Source: Clavaria fumosa (taxonomy: Eukaryota; Basidiomycota; Agaricomycetes; Agaricales; Clavariaceae). Taken from it: a stretch of DNA of 64,000 nt. A program made the position numbers and the translations under genes. Under the pieces are notes generated by a model, which was not told where the DNA came from, made no database searches, and saw only the letters and a program-made list of their open reading frames with translations. This document shows, one piece after another, positions 46,130 through 57,301 of the stretch. Within the stretch, counting starts at the first letter, position 1. Every line of letters begins with the position of its first letter. The stretch is from assembly GCA_951802425.1 (NCBI GenBank), contig OX637795.1, forward strand, positions 1,922,001-1,986,000, read 5' to 3'.

Positions 46130-48775
46130 TCACAGGCCTCGAGCCAATGGAATCAGTTTGAAAACAGCTGAAATTTCTCGTACCATTGTGGTCCAGTCGA
46201 CCTTGTCGTCGTCTTTCAGCGTCAATCCCCACGTCTTCATTCCTATCATAACCATCGCAATACCTGTGAGCCCTGCCCCACACCAGTCAGTCAGGATGAG
46301 CACATCTGCATCGCGCAGAACTCCATGTGGCATTATTTGCTGCCACCAGTTGGCCATGTCGTCTGCAATCCCCGAGAAGTCTTGTGTGTCATCCCAGTTA
46401 CGAGCTTGGCGTGCTTGACTCCAGTTCCTGAGTGATTCAGGAACTGCAACCTGTCGATTCTCCAATTTTAATGGAGTCCCTCCAAGGCTCCCCAAAGCTG
46501 TCTCAGCGGCAATCCATGCCTCACATAACGCATACCAATCATTGCCAAGGCTTTGTACGTCATGGTGACCCAGACCCATATCCTGTGATGCCCGTTGGAT
46601 CAAAGATGGAAGGCTGCTGAGCTTAAATGGTCGAGGCTTCAGAGTCCGCATAACACCCTGAGAGGTTTGCAATGCATTGGCTTCCAGTCTAAATTTTCAT
46701 TTAGACTTAAAAGAGACAGAACAAATAAATTCTTATGTTTTAACACTAGCAGACAAGTAAGCAGCAGCTTGGGTCATTGCATCCCACAGTGGAAGCTCAG
46801 CATTGAGACAATATCCTGGTGTATTTGGCGCAATAGAGTCAGGCTCAGTGAAAAGGATTTCGCTGAGTTGTTTGAGTCCGAGTCCTAGGCCGAGCAATAT
46901 CCTTTCGATGAACCCAGGTGGTGCCACTGAGTTTGGCAAAGAGCCTCTCCAAGACGATGCTCTGATCCAATCAGAAAAGGCAACAGCACTGTCCAGATGT
47001 TCAAGGTCTGAAGAGAAAAATTCCTTCGGTAGCCATTCGTTGTCAAATGTCCAGCAGGCGAAGGTTGCTGGGATGAGATGGCTGGTGGTTCCTGGACGCT
47101 GCCACAGACTCAGATACTGACCCTCAAAAGACAAATAAACATACCACATATTGGAGAAGCTTGAGTGCATGGACGTAGTCTTGTTGATTTGTTAGTTTCT
47201 TCAGGTATGCAAGACAGTTGACAGCTGTTGCTGGAGAGCCTGGGGCAGGCTCGAATCCAACTATTTTCTTGCCCTTGTCAACTGTCAGTGCTCTCTCAGA
47301 CAGCGCGTCTGTCCCCTTTGCCTCTGGCTCTGCGTCCTTGTCAGCGGCGTCTGGACCATCATCTAACACTTCGTTTCCCACATCTGAATCCATACCCAAC
47401 CTGATGAATGTCAAAGGCCTCAGGCCTTGCTGCTGTTTCGTGTACCAGTAAGAATACAAGGCAATTGCCTCAGTCTTGGGCATGTATGAAGGATCTTGAA
47501 GGCGGCTGTCTGGTGGAATGCCATCCTTTACAAATTCTTCAGGACTGGCAGCGATTCTTTTCCATGGAACAAGTGCAGTTTGCTTTTGAACCACTGAAAA
47601 TGATATAAGTCATGATTCAGAAGTGAGAAAAAAATCTTACAGTAGACAGCCTTCACAAATTCACAAATCACGTCCTTCAAAGAAGGAAGTGAGACATCAA
47701 GTGGGAGTTTCCCAAGGAGGGGGTAGCCAGCATTGTCGTAGTTCAGCTTCCCCTAAGATCTGTCGTCTTCTTGATAATTATCTGGATGATAATTAATACC
47801 AGACAACTTAGTGAAATAAACTACTTACTATTTCCCAAAGACGCATTGTATCTGCACCAGCTGGGCCAAATTTTCCAAGTTTTCCAATCCGCACATGCCT
47901 TGGTGAATTTTTGCCCTTTGTTGCTCGTTTCGAACCTTAGACATAGATTAGCATGGAGAGACAGCAGACAAAGCAAAAATTACTTTGAGCAAATCGCCTG
48001 ACCCTCCTCATCCTCAAATGACGTGAGCATGAAGACATGTACCCCCATCTTGCGGTACACATCGTCCATGAATTGTGTGACAACTTTATATAAGTCTTTC
48101 TCGGCCATCCTAAACAGGAATGAGAAGGGGAGAATGTCACAGATATAAAATACTCACTCCCTCTGCAGATCGTGAGGCCATGCACCTGAATTCCAAGCGT
48201 GTGCTTGGTCCATACATTGTTTCCTGTCCGCTTCGGAAAGGCCATTCAACACTTTCGTGAGTGCTGGCTGATATGCTGCAAATGGTGTCCGGCCCTCCTC
48301 GACCAACCTCATTACTTCCTGCTGCACTTCCTCTTGATAAACTCGTCCAACTACTCGTCTCAGGTTCCATTTACGCCCCCACACCGACCTCTCATTATTC
48401 TTATCTTCCCCCTCAACATCATCATCACTCCCATTGTTGCCATCACCTTGGCCATTTCCATCATCAGCATCATCTCGACTGCGAGACATTGGGTGACCCC
48501 CTGATACTCGTTTGGCTCTCGCATTTTTGAACCATGTTTGAACAGCCTACTGAGTTTTTAGTCCAAAAAAATGTAATTACTTGTCAATTTACCTTTGAGA
48601 GATCCAGAGGCAGCTCAGGCAGCCGTTTTCCCTTGGAAACCCGTTGCTGATGAGCCTCCCGCAACTGCTGCACAGTAGTTCTGATGCGATCTGACTGCTC
48701 CTTACCCTTTGTGGCAAGCCACATTGGGAAGGCATTTTCTAGGATAGGAATATAGAGATCGATAGCCCAAGGCAT
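46130..48775 (-). CDS. KDZ-element partner protein, unrecognised family
   Basis: Multi-exon minus-strand gene, roughly 750-800 codons. Exon 1 is 48775-48593 (MPWAIDLYIPILENAFPMWL); a 46-nt intron joins DLSK to AVQTWFKNARAKRVSGG (exon 2 from 48546). That phrase resembles a homeodomain recognition helix (WFxNxRxK), but the rest of a homeodomain is not evident. An Asp/Gly-rich linker follows, then conserved-looking blocks: WGRKWNLRRVVGRVYQEE, MAEKDLYKVVTQFMDDVYRK, ALVPWKRIAASPEEFVKDG, WTFDNEWLPKEFFSS, LPLWDAMTQAAAYLSAS, and VLILTDWCGAGLTGIAMVMI near the end. Introns of about 46-60 nt are visible near 48110-48160, 47950-48000 and 47600-47650; exact joins there are approximate. No obvious stop within exons. 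It is transcribed divergently from the H3-tail/PHD gene, across the palindrome. Confidence 0.6.
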
Positions 48776-48818
48776 GCCTGACTTAGCTTTGAGGCAGGGA
48801 GGCAGGAGGCAGAGCAGT

Positions 48819-49720
48819 GGAAATATTTTAAACGAACGATCACGTGACCGTTGGATCCCCGCGCGACACGGTCACATGGTCTGACCACGTTGCACATGAT
48901 ATGGGGGCAATCCCTGCCAACACGGGGTTGTTTGTAAATGTTGTGACCTCCCACCACTGACCCTTGCAGGCTTACACAGGCATTTTGAAGCTTAGTTTTA
49001 GTGAGACAAAATGATCACAGATTTAATTTGAGTAGATTGTCCAAGACGAAATCTCTAATTTCTCCCTCAATATTTAAATACGAGCACTGGTGGTGTAATA
49101 TAAAATTATTAAGGTCAAAATTAAAATTTCTGCCTTGGACAATCTGTTTAAAATAATTCTAGAATTGTTTTATCTCATTAGAATGAATTTCCAAACTCAA
49201 TAGAGAGGTCAGAAAGGTGAAAATGATGAGTACAATACCAAATTGCATATATTTGGTGAGATAAAAATTGTAAAAATATTCTGATTGCTGGGGAATATGG
49301 ACAACATACATAGGAACAATATCTCTCACTAAAACTAAGCTCAAAAGTGGCTGAGGAATGCAGGAAATGGCACACAGATATCTGCATCCATTTATGGTAA
49401 CTTCCAGATCATAATAATTTTATATTACACCACCAGTGCTCATATTTAAATATTGAGGGAGAAATTAGAAATTTCATCTTGGACAATCTACCCAAATTAA
49501 ATCTGTGATCATTTTGTCTCACTAAAACTAAGCTTCAAAATGCCTGTGTAAGCCTGCAACTTCGTCGCAACTTTTGGGTCAGTGGTGGGAGGTCACAACA
49601 TTTACAAACAACCCCGTGTTGGCAGGGATTGCCCCCATATCACGTGCAACGTAGTCAGACCATGTGACCGTGTCGCGCGGGGATCCAACGGTCACGTGAT
49701 CGTTCGTTTAAAATATTTCC
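48819..49720. repeat. Large imperfect palindrome, arms about 300 bp
   Basis: Left arm 48819-49110 and right arm 49413-49720 are reverse complements at high identity. The outermost 40 bases match perfectly, and a 16-bp indel lies near 48963/49567. The spacer is 302 bp, AT-rich. Each arm carries ACGATCACGTGACCGTTGGA (an E-box CACGTG inside). It occupies the intergenic region between the two divergent KDZ genes, so it may be a shared bidirectional promoter or a foldback insertion. Confidence 0.93.
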
Positions 49721-49854
49721 AACTCTGACCGCTTCGACACTCATCTCTTTCTCCTTAACCACTACTACCGTCTTCTTTCCTCGAACTCGTCGACTCTCTT
49801 GACTCACAGGTACATATTTTATTTTATCTTTTATGTAGCCTTAGTAGACGGTGG

Positions 49855-49902
49855 CCTTAGTAGACAAATGACCAGATGCATACGGTCATTTGTCTACTAA
49901 GG
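49855..49902. other. Perfect 19-bp stem hairpin
   Basis: CCTTAGTAGACAAATGACC (49855-49873), loop AGATGCATAC, then its exact complement (49884-49902). The stem's AGCCTTAGTAGA part also occurs just upstream at 49838-49849. It lies in the leader region of the H3-tail/PHD gene. Confidence 0.95.
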
Positions 49903-49919
49903 CTACCTTAGATACATAA

Positions 49920-50580
49920 ACATCTCTTTTGCAGTCTTTTGGTCTGGGGGTAGGGAGTGAGCGCCTCAGTGCGCTCACTCCCAAGACCCTCGGTGGTCTT
50001 TTTCGATGGTCTTTTTCGATCTGGGGGCAGGGGGTGAGCGCCTCGGTGCGCTCACTCCCAAGACCCTCGGTGGTCTTGATGATCTGGGGCAGGGCTGGGC
50101 GCCTCGGCGCATGCCACAGACCTTCGGCAGTCTTGAAGATCTGGGGCCGCAGGCACTTTGGTGCATTTCCATTTCCCATTTTACTCATATTGACACTCTC
50201 TATCCTTCTGGCAAAGCGTGTCTTGACACATGGGTCTTCGCACCTGACACTTGTATTTGTTGGTCTGGGGCAGGGAATGTGGGTGTTTTGTGTGTTTCCA
50301 TTTACTGTTTTACTGACATTGACACTGACTATCCCTCCAGCACAATCACGTCCTCGACACATCCCGACTCACCGGTCTTCACACCCGACACACAGGTCTT
50401 CGCACCTGACACTTGTCTGGAGCAGGGAATGTGGGTGTTTCGTGTGTTTCCATTTACTATTTTACTGACATTGACACTGACTATCTCTCCAGCACAATCA
50501 CATCTTCGACACATCCCGACTCACCGGTCTTCACACCAAACATCCGCTGACAAGTCGTCCTTTTTTTGTCTTTTGTGCGA
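49920..50580 (+). repeat. Two tandem repeat families in the leader region
   Basis: About 49930-50140: two and a half units of about 85 bp, each containing a stem GGGAGTGAGCGC with its complement GCGCTCACTCCC around a 6-nt loop. About 50255-50560: two copies of a roughly 175-bp unit (GGGAATGTGGGTGTTT... to ...CTCACCGGTCTTCACAC). No convincing gene; short ORFs across it follow the repeats. Confidence 0.85.
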
Positions 50581-50815
50581 TGTAGAAGTAGTTATTCATG
50601 TCGTAGTAGGGGAGGGGTAGCGGGGATATTCAATGCCGGCCACATTGAGTATCCTTTCTGCCCTGACCATATACTTTTTTCATGTGACTTGTAATAATTA
50701 CTTGTAATTTGTCGAACTCTCATACCTGTTATAAGGCGAGATTCTGCTCCTACGTGTAAGTCACGTGACCACCGAGTGGCTGAGCGGCTAAGCACTTTGA
50801 CCTCGAACCGTCACA

Positions 50816-52469
50816 ATGCCAAGAACGAAACAATTGGCATCCAGGTCAACTGGTGCTCCATGTGTGAGAGTGACCCTTCACCCATCTGCCATCAAACAAA
50901 ATGTGCAGCCTATCGCTCAACCGATTGGAATTAGGGTGAGTCCTCGACTCTTCTGTCGATTTGATCGAGCTGATCAAGGGACACAGACAGGTGACAGAGC
51001 CCCAAATGATGAAGTCAGACTACTTAACTCCATCTAATATAGTACTGACCTTTTGCAGTGGTGCTGCAGCTGCGGCGATGGCGGAAATCTCTTGGACTGC
51101 GATTTTTGTGAGCGAGCCATGTGCAGCAAATGCCTCGATCTTTCCGGAGGCTCCAAGCTCATCAAAGAGCCCGATGTCAAATTTTTTTGCATGGGCTGTC
51201 ATTTAGGCTCAGAGAATCGAGCTGAGCCCTTCTATGTAAGTACTGATCTTTATCAACACAAATTTATTGACACAGAATGTTGAATTACAGCCTCTCTACC
51301 GCAATGGCAAGCCCATCAAAAGTGTCATTGGGCATATCAAGCCCATGACACTAAGGGGCAATTACGCACGGCAAAACACGAACTCGTTGGCCATCGTCAA
51401 CATTCGACTGTGCACGATCCCAACCCAAGGCGATCCATACATTTCCATCGCCAACACCTTGGCCGGCTGGTTCGCCAGCATATCTGAAAGAAGGATGTTA
51501 TTTACCAAAGAGGTAGTCTTGGATATTGATGCGGCGAATCCAAGATCATTGGCCAAGCATCAGAGAGTTCTCAAGGATATCATCAAAAGCTTTCAACAGT
51601 GAGTCCGTTTTATTACGATTGAACGCAGCTGATTGCTCCAAACAGATTTGGAGTCCGGAGGCTCGTCGTATTCCTGTTTACCCATGCCAATCCCGAGAAT
51701 GGTGACCTCCATTGTGCTAATAACTCAGGAATCCAAGTTGAAAGCATAAGCTCATCCATACCATCAAATGGTCGCTTACTGATGTAGTCTACCTTTTCAA
51801 AAGTTTCTGGCTCAAATTTTTGGGCAAGATCTCCTTCAGTTTGCACAGGAAGTACATTCACTTCTTGTCCTTGAGGTTTGTGGCAGAGTTTGGGAGAACG
51901 CGGCGTTGTGCAAAGCAGTGACGGATTTTGCTCAAAGGTATGTCTTGGCCCCACCCCTGCTTCCAATGCTGATGATGCCCAGTGCATATTTCAATCACGT
52001 CATTGGCTTTGGCCAAGCCAATTTCTTTCCCCATCTAGCTATTCCATTCCTCACAAAACTTATCATCAAAAATTTCATTGAATGTTTCTCGATCCTCCGA
52101 ATTCTGCCAGATCTTCTCAAGGAGGAGGAGGGTCTTGGTGCCCACACCTCCATCCTTCTTTTGTCTCACAGATTCGCCTTGGAATACATATGGGTTCACC
52201 ACCAACTCCGCCCATTTGGTGATGCCGTCGCCCTCCAGTGCCCGAAGTGTTACGCAATTCGGACCCTCACATTCAAGCTACTGGACAGCAAATCGGGCAG
52301 TTACCAGGCAAGCTGTCCTTGTGGTTGGGCCGACAAGAAACCCTCTGGCTTGGGTGACGCAACCTTGCCAAAGGGCCCGACGGGATGGGCCACTCGCCTG
52401 TTGTACGGAACTCCGGCCATTGTGGATGGTATATGGAAGTTGCCACATTTGATGTATAATATTGTCTGA
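50816..52469 (+). CDS. Histone-H3-tail-like N-terminus fused to a C4C4 PHD finger
   Basis: Exon 1 (50816-50935, 40 codons) starts MPRTKQLASRSTG, matching the H3 tail ARTKQTARKSTG at 9 of the first 12 residues after Met. Exon 2 (51059-51235) encodes a PHD/ADD-like zinc finger: CxxC pairs in CCSCGDGG, CDFC, CSKC and FFCMGC. It has eight Cys and the GGNLLDCDFC core of H3K4-reading ADD fingers. Exon 3 (51291-51598) continues PLYRNGKPI...; exon 4 starts 51646 after a 47-nt intron with FGVRRLVVFLFTHANPENGD. Joins between 51780 and 51930 are unresolved. The 3' part ends with a zinc-ribbon-like CPKC...CPCG segment and stops at 52469. The Met start sits 5' of the H3-like motif with no in-frame ATG closer, and MetAP would expose Pro-Arg-Thr-Lys. 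Function inferred: chromatin-interacting passenger of the KDZ element. Confidence 0.72.
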
Positions 52470-53251
52470 GCCATGTACAAGTTTGTCTTGTTTGCCTCCA
52501 TGCTACCCATGTCTACCTACGAAATTCCAATGCTACCCGTGTCTACCTACGCAATTCCAAGATCACCTTCAGTGAAAACAAGATAGGCCATCGCTTTGCT
52601 CTGGCAGTTTTCTATTTATCCAGCAGTTTTCTAATAATCTGAAGTCCTGTATTATATACATTACATTAGTAGTGCTATGTTCACCACTACGTAGGCAGAT
52701 TAGGAGGTCACATCGTCCTTGGGGAAGGAGGACGCAGGCCTGCTCTATGTAAAAAACGCAGCGTCTCATGTTACGAAAGACACACTACATCACGAAATGG
52801 ACTACAACATGGCATTAGGCAACAACCGAACGACCTCCGAACAGTACGGGACGTTGAACACATGAAACGGCAGACAATATGGAACAGGATGAAAACAGCC
52901 TGCACCGCACCTACCTCACACACGAACTCCGACTTGCACAGTCAGCACCAAGGATGACACGCAGGAGTACACAAACACAAACATGAACACACCTGTCATC
53001 TCTTTAAGCACGAGACACAAAATCATGTGACTGATCACATGTTGAGATGTTGAGAGCACATCATGTGACACTGACAGTATTCTGAACGTCACTCAAGATG
53101 TGGTCAGTCATTGGGAAAGAAGGACGAGCAGTAGAGAGAACATACACAGTAAAAAAGCTCTCAAGGGGGAGGAAGGTCAGGAAAAAAGATCAGCAGATCA
53201 CTCATAACACTAGAGCAGGTTCTCAATCCCCATCTCAACCTAAAAAATGAG
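52470..53251. other. Intergenic, no gene seen
   Basis: Holds a direct repeat of about 31 bp (TACCCATGTCTACCTACGAAATTCCAA type) near 52501-52560. Otherwise I see nothing between the PHD gene and the KDZ transposase, though an early transposase exon could lie at its right end. Confidence 0.5.
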
Positions 53252-56200
53252 CAAGGGAGCCCAGCCATCTGTATGAAAATTTGGATTTTGGGAAGGAAGA
53301 CATACTGCCTGGACAGGAAAGTTCAGATTCAAATTCAAAAAGGCCAAGAAAGGGGAAGGTAGTTGAATTAATTCTGACCAATTTTGATTTACATTGACAT
53401 CCTGCAGACACAAAATGATTTCCTTCAAGAATGGAAGGACAATGCATGCAATCTGCATCTCTCTGAATTAATGGAGTTTGAAGCTCCTCCTGAAAACCAG
53501 AACTGCATGCTCTGTCACAAACCCTTGGCTTTATACCGGTGTTTTGACTGTTTGTACAGCACCCAACTCGTCTGCCTTGATTGCTGCCTTCTGCAACATC
53601 AACGCCATCCATTCCATCAAATCAACAAATGGACAGGAACATTTTTTGACAGGAGCGACTTTGGAGATATGGGGCTTTCCATCAATCTTGGCCATGGCGG
53701 CAATTTGTGCCCTGGATACCATGCTGAACTTCCTCACACTGTGATTGATGAACGAAGAATCTGGGATGGGGATGAGTCTGATGATGATGAGTCTCTGGAA
53801 GCACTGCTGCCAGGGGTGGACAGCTTTCAACAGACTCATGGAATAACATTCATAACCAGCTCTGGTGTTTTCAAGCATCCAGTGAAATGGTGCATCTGTC
53901 CAAATGCACCATCTAATCATCTCCAGCTGCTTCGGATGCGCTTTTTCCCTGCCAGTCTTCAGAGGCCCTCAACTGCATTCACATTTGATGTCCTCAAGTT
54001 GTTTCATATCGATGTTATGGAGTGCAAAACTGCTGCATGAAGCTTCTACTCAAAGCTGCAGAGAATGACTAATAGTGGATTTCCCTCTTCGATCCCAGTA
54101 AGTAGCAAAACCTCCTGATTAGATACAACATCCTAACCCCAAAGGTTTTCAGGATCGTTACCATGAACTCATGAGGGTCTCAAGACAGTGGAGGCATCTG
54201 GAAATGCTTAAGAGGGCAGGATTTGCACATCATCCTGAGCAAGAGCAGACACCTGGTGACCTTGCACTTTTTTGCCCTACCTGCCCTCAACCTGGAATAA
54301 ATGTGGCAGTTGAAGAGGTGAAAGAATCCATGAATCTGTAAGTTCATTAAATTTTTTTCCAAATGCAGAAATTGATTAAAAATTACAGTAGCATTTATCA
54401 CCCATCTATCGTAGCTGATGGAAATTTTAAACTGGAGCATGTGAAGTCGAAATGCTCTGAGGGTGATGTCTCCTTAAGTGATGGAAGAGGTTTTATGGTT
54501 CAGGATAAACCCTACCAAGCTCACATTGCTGCATCTGTCAAAGTCAAACAGGTGACCCTTCAAGTTGGACACCATTCAGGATATTTGTTGACAACATTCT
54601 ATAGAAACCAAGATGTCACAATCATCGAGCAATTACCCAGGTGAACAGTCACAGTGGACGAAAACGAGATCACCTACGAGCAACTGGAGGCGGAGTATGT
54701 GCTTGTGCACGTCATGGATGCTTTTATCCACACAGCTTCATTGATTTTCAGAAGGGAGAGAGGTAAGACTTATAATCTTCAAGGTGTCTGGGCTAAGTTT
54801 TGTTTTTTCAGGCAGGCAAACATTGATTATTCACTTTGCCAAGCCCTTCAGAGAGTAAATGTCATCAAGAAGGTGCTTTTTGTCTATGACATAGGATGTG
54901 AATGGGGAAGACACTTTTGGGACCGAGTTGAAGCAAGCAAATACCTGCATCTCGATGATGGCCTGAAGATTATCACAACAGTAGGGAAATTTCACTTGGG
55001 AGCACATATCAAGGAGTGCTTTGCACTTTTCTCCTTGAACTTTGTTCAAGGTGTGGGGCAATTGGATGGTGAGATTTTGGAAAGTCTCTGGTCAACCCTT
55101 GGCAAAGCAGCCAGCCATACCAGAGGAATGTCTCAAGCTCATCGACAGGAGGTTCTCAACAACCACATGAATGATTCTAACTGGAAGAAGATGATCAAAG
55201 CATGTAAGTATGTGTTCTTATGGTCATAGATATTTTTTTGATGTGTTTAAAACAAAGCACATTCAATCCTTACGAAGTGGAAGAATGCGCAACAGCAACA
55301 GGCAGAAACTAAATCAGCTCTGGATGAATTGACAGCTAGAATCAGCCATACATGGGTATCAGAGTGGAGGCAATTGGAGGAAAGAGCAATGACTGCGCGA
55401 GGAGATTTGCTCAGAATATATGATGTTGCAAAAACAAATGGTTGGCCATTTCTTACCCCTTTTTGCTTTTGATTGAAGTGCTTTGAAGCCCCTAGCTGTG
55501 CAGAAATTGAACTAGAGCTATCACAGAAGGAACGGAACGCAGGTGATTTATCTGGTGGTGCCAGTCTTCTAGCTTTAGGCATACAGTTGGAAAATGAACA
55601 GTAAGTTCTCATTATGACGTGTATTTCTTTGCGATTTACATTCACATACCACTAGAGCATCATTAGCAGCATATACAAAGACACTGAGAAAACCTTCAAC
55701 ATGCCAGCGAAGAGAGCTTGAGGAGAAAAGAAGGCGCCTTCAAATCAGGATTACAAAATATGAGAAATGCTGGTCTGACTCGACTCTCTTCATGGGCAAG
55801 GCTATTGACTTGGGAGAAAACCATCTATTGTACCAGGAGAATGAAAGCGAGATCGAGGACAATGATCTGGGCACAGCTGATGAGTGGGAGGATGACAGCA
55901 ATGGGCTTCACCCCGAGGCGATGACTATATTCCTTCCATCAAACATGGGTGGCGAGAATCACATGGAAAGTGGTTTGGAAGACATGGCTGCATGTGAAGC
56001 GAAACTCCGGGTTGGACAAATGAATGATGCCCTTGAAAAACTTAGGATTGCCTTGGGGGAGAAGTCTCTTATATTCAGAGAAAAGGTGGGCTCATTGATC
56101 ATTTTAATACCAGCACTGAGATATCAATTGTTCAGGTCCAGAAGTGCAAGAGTCAACAACTTGCTACCAGAGCTTGGAGTCAAGTGCACTCCATGGAGTC

Positions 56201-56734
56201 ACAGGTACAGCAGGCAGTCAGGGAATATAAAAGGGCTCGAGCTGCAGCCCAGAGACTGGGTTCCCTGGATCCAAAGTATCAGGACATCTCAAAAGATGAC
56301 TTGAAAATGCCTGGGGACGTGATCAAAGAAAACAGGATTGGTCAGCGATCAGAGAAACTATCCTGGTTGTGGAGGTTGGATAGTGGGATGAACAAAGGAG
56401 AATGCAGTGAGAGAATGAAGGAATGTGAGTGGATGGTGTGGTATGTCATGAATGAAAAATTGACAAATGATTAGTCTACAGAGTGGTTTGGTTGAGAGCA
56501 AGTGCAAGGTTCAATCGCTGGGATGAGGAAGTCACTTTGCTTCAGCAGGAAATGAAGTGGACAGCCGCATTTTTCAAGCACAAGAAAGATCAATGGGAGC
56601 AAATAGCAATGAATGAAAGAAATGTAAGGAGTGGGCTGGCATGTTATGCTCACAAGCAGGAGGTGGTATGGGAAAGATTTGAAGGACATGCAAGGAAGAT
56701 TTTTAGAAGTAGTTGTCAACTGGAGCCAATCTAA
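53252..56734 (+). pseudogene. KDZ transposase with CxC2-like cysteine cluster, degenerate
   Basis: Multi-exon plus-strand gene. The 5' start is unresolved (a basic SKRPRKGK exon end about 53355, then an intron to about 53405). CxC2-like cluster: CMLCHKPLALYRCFDC...CLDCCLLQHQRHPFH. Then a KDZ core: VSRQWRHLEMLKRAG, FCPTCPQPGINV, ADGNFKLEHV, VYDIGCEWGRHF (Asp), GKFHLGAHIKECFALFSLNF, and GEILESLWSTLGKAASHTRG (Glu). The C-terminus is a charged coiled-coil ending RARARF-like (VVWLRASARFNRWDEEVTLL). Lesions: TGA at 54038-54040 where the family has a Trp-like codon before SFYSKL, and the stretch normally between the DGNF and IDY motifs (CNNHRAV-like) is unrecognisable. Likely inactive. Confidence 0.82.
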
Positions 56735-56844
56735 TGAGCCTTCTTCATAGTGCAGTTGATAGGTCTACTGTGAAGTGCAGGAATATCTCTGCTGGACTGG
56801 TGTCATACAGGACATGGATATCCCAATATCTCCAATGATATCCT

Positions 56845-57204
56845 ATTTAATGTAGTGGCTTGGATTCAAACCAGTCACGGATATCCTATTGACTTTGGCA
56901 GCTCAGATTACAACCAGTCAAGGATAGCCTATTTAATTTGGTGGTCTGGATTGAAACAGGTCAAGGATATCCTATTTATTTTGGTAGCCTGGATTCAAAC
57001 TAATCAAGGATATCCTATTTATTTTGGTAGCCTGGATTCAAACTAATCAAGGATATCCTATTTATTTTGGTAGCCTTGATTCAAACTAATCAAGGATATC
57101 CTATTTATTTTGGTGGCCTTGATTCAAACTAGTCAAGGATATCCTATTTATTTTGGTGGCCTTGATTCAAACTAGGCAAGGATATCCTATTTAGTTTGGT
57201 AGCC
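56845..57204 (-). repeat. 43-bp minisatellite, right array (inverted)
   Basis: Eight to nine units of the same 43-bp family as the left array, but in reverse orientation (GGATATCCTATTTATTTTGG). It abuts the right terminal inverted repeat. Confidence 0.93.
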
Positions 57205-57301
57205 CAGATATCTCCGGCGGAATCCGGTACCCCGTTATATACAGGGGATTTGCAGTGTCCGGTATCCCGTTGTATACTGGAATATCCGACTGAACTATGT
57301 G
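57205..57301 (-). repeat. Right terminal inverted repeat of KDZ element
   Basis: Reverse complement of 39625-39720 with three substitutions; followed by target duplication TTCAGTCC. Confidence 0.93.

Larger units (their letters stand above)
39625..57301. mobile_element. KDZ-superfamily DNA transposon (17.7 kb)
   Basis: About 96-bp terminal inverted repeats (39625-39720 and 57205-57301, three mismatches) begin ACATAGTTCAGTCGG. An 8-bp target duplication TTCAGTCC lies at 39617-39624 and 57302-57309. Inside each end lies a 43-bp minisatellite array in opposite orientation. Cargo: copia element 2, a partner gene on minus (46130-48775), an H3-like-tail/PHD gene and a KDZ transposase on plus. The 8-bp duplication fits Zisupton/KDZ elements. 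It interrupts the Ulp1-transposase gene, whose frame is restored on removal (LTYWTE to VASLRLTW). Confidence 0.88.

Noticed and set aside
50767..50812. tRNA-like 5' half (GTGGCTGAGCGGCTAAGC) just before the H3-mimic start codon
   Set aside because: The A-box-like part and a CTCGAA loop resemble a Ser/Leu tRNA, but no B box, T arm or acceptor closure follows within a plausible distance. Probably chance or a tRNA relic.
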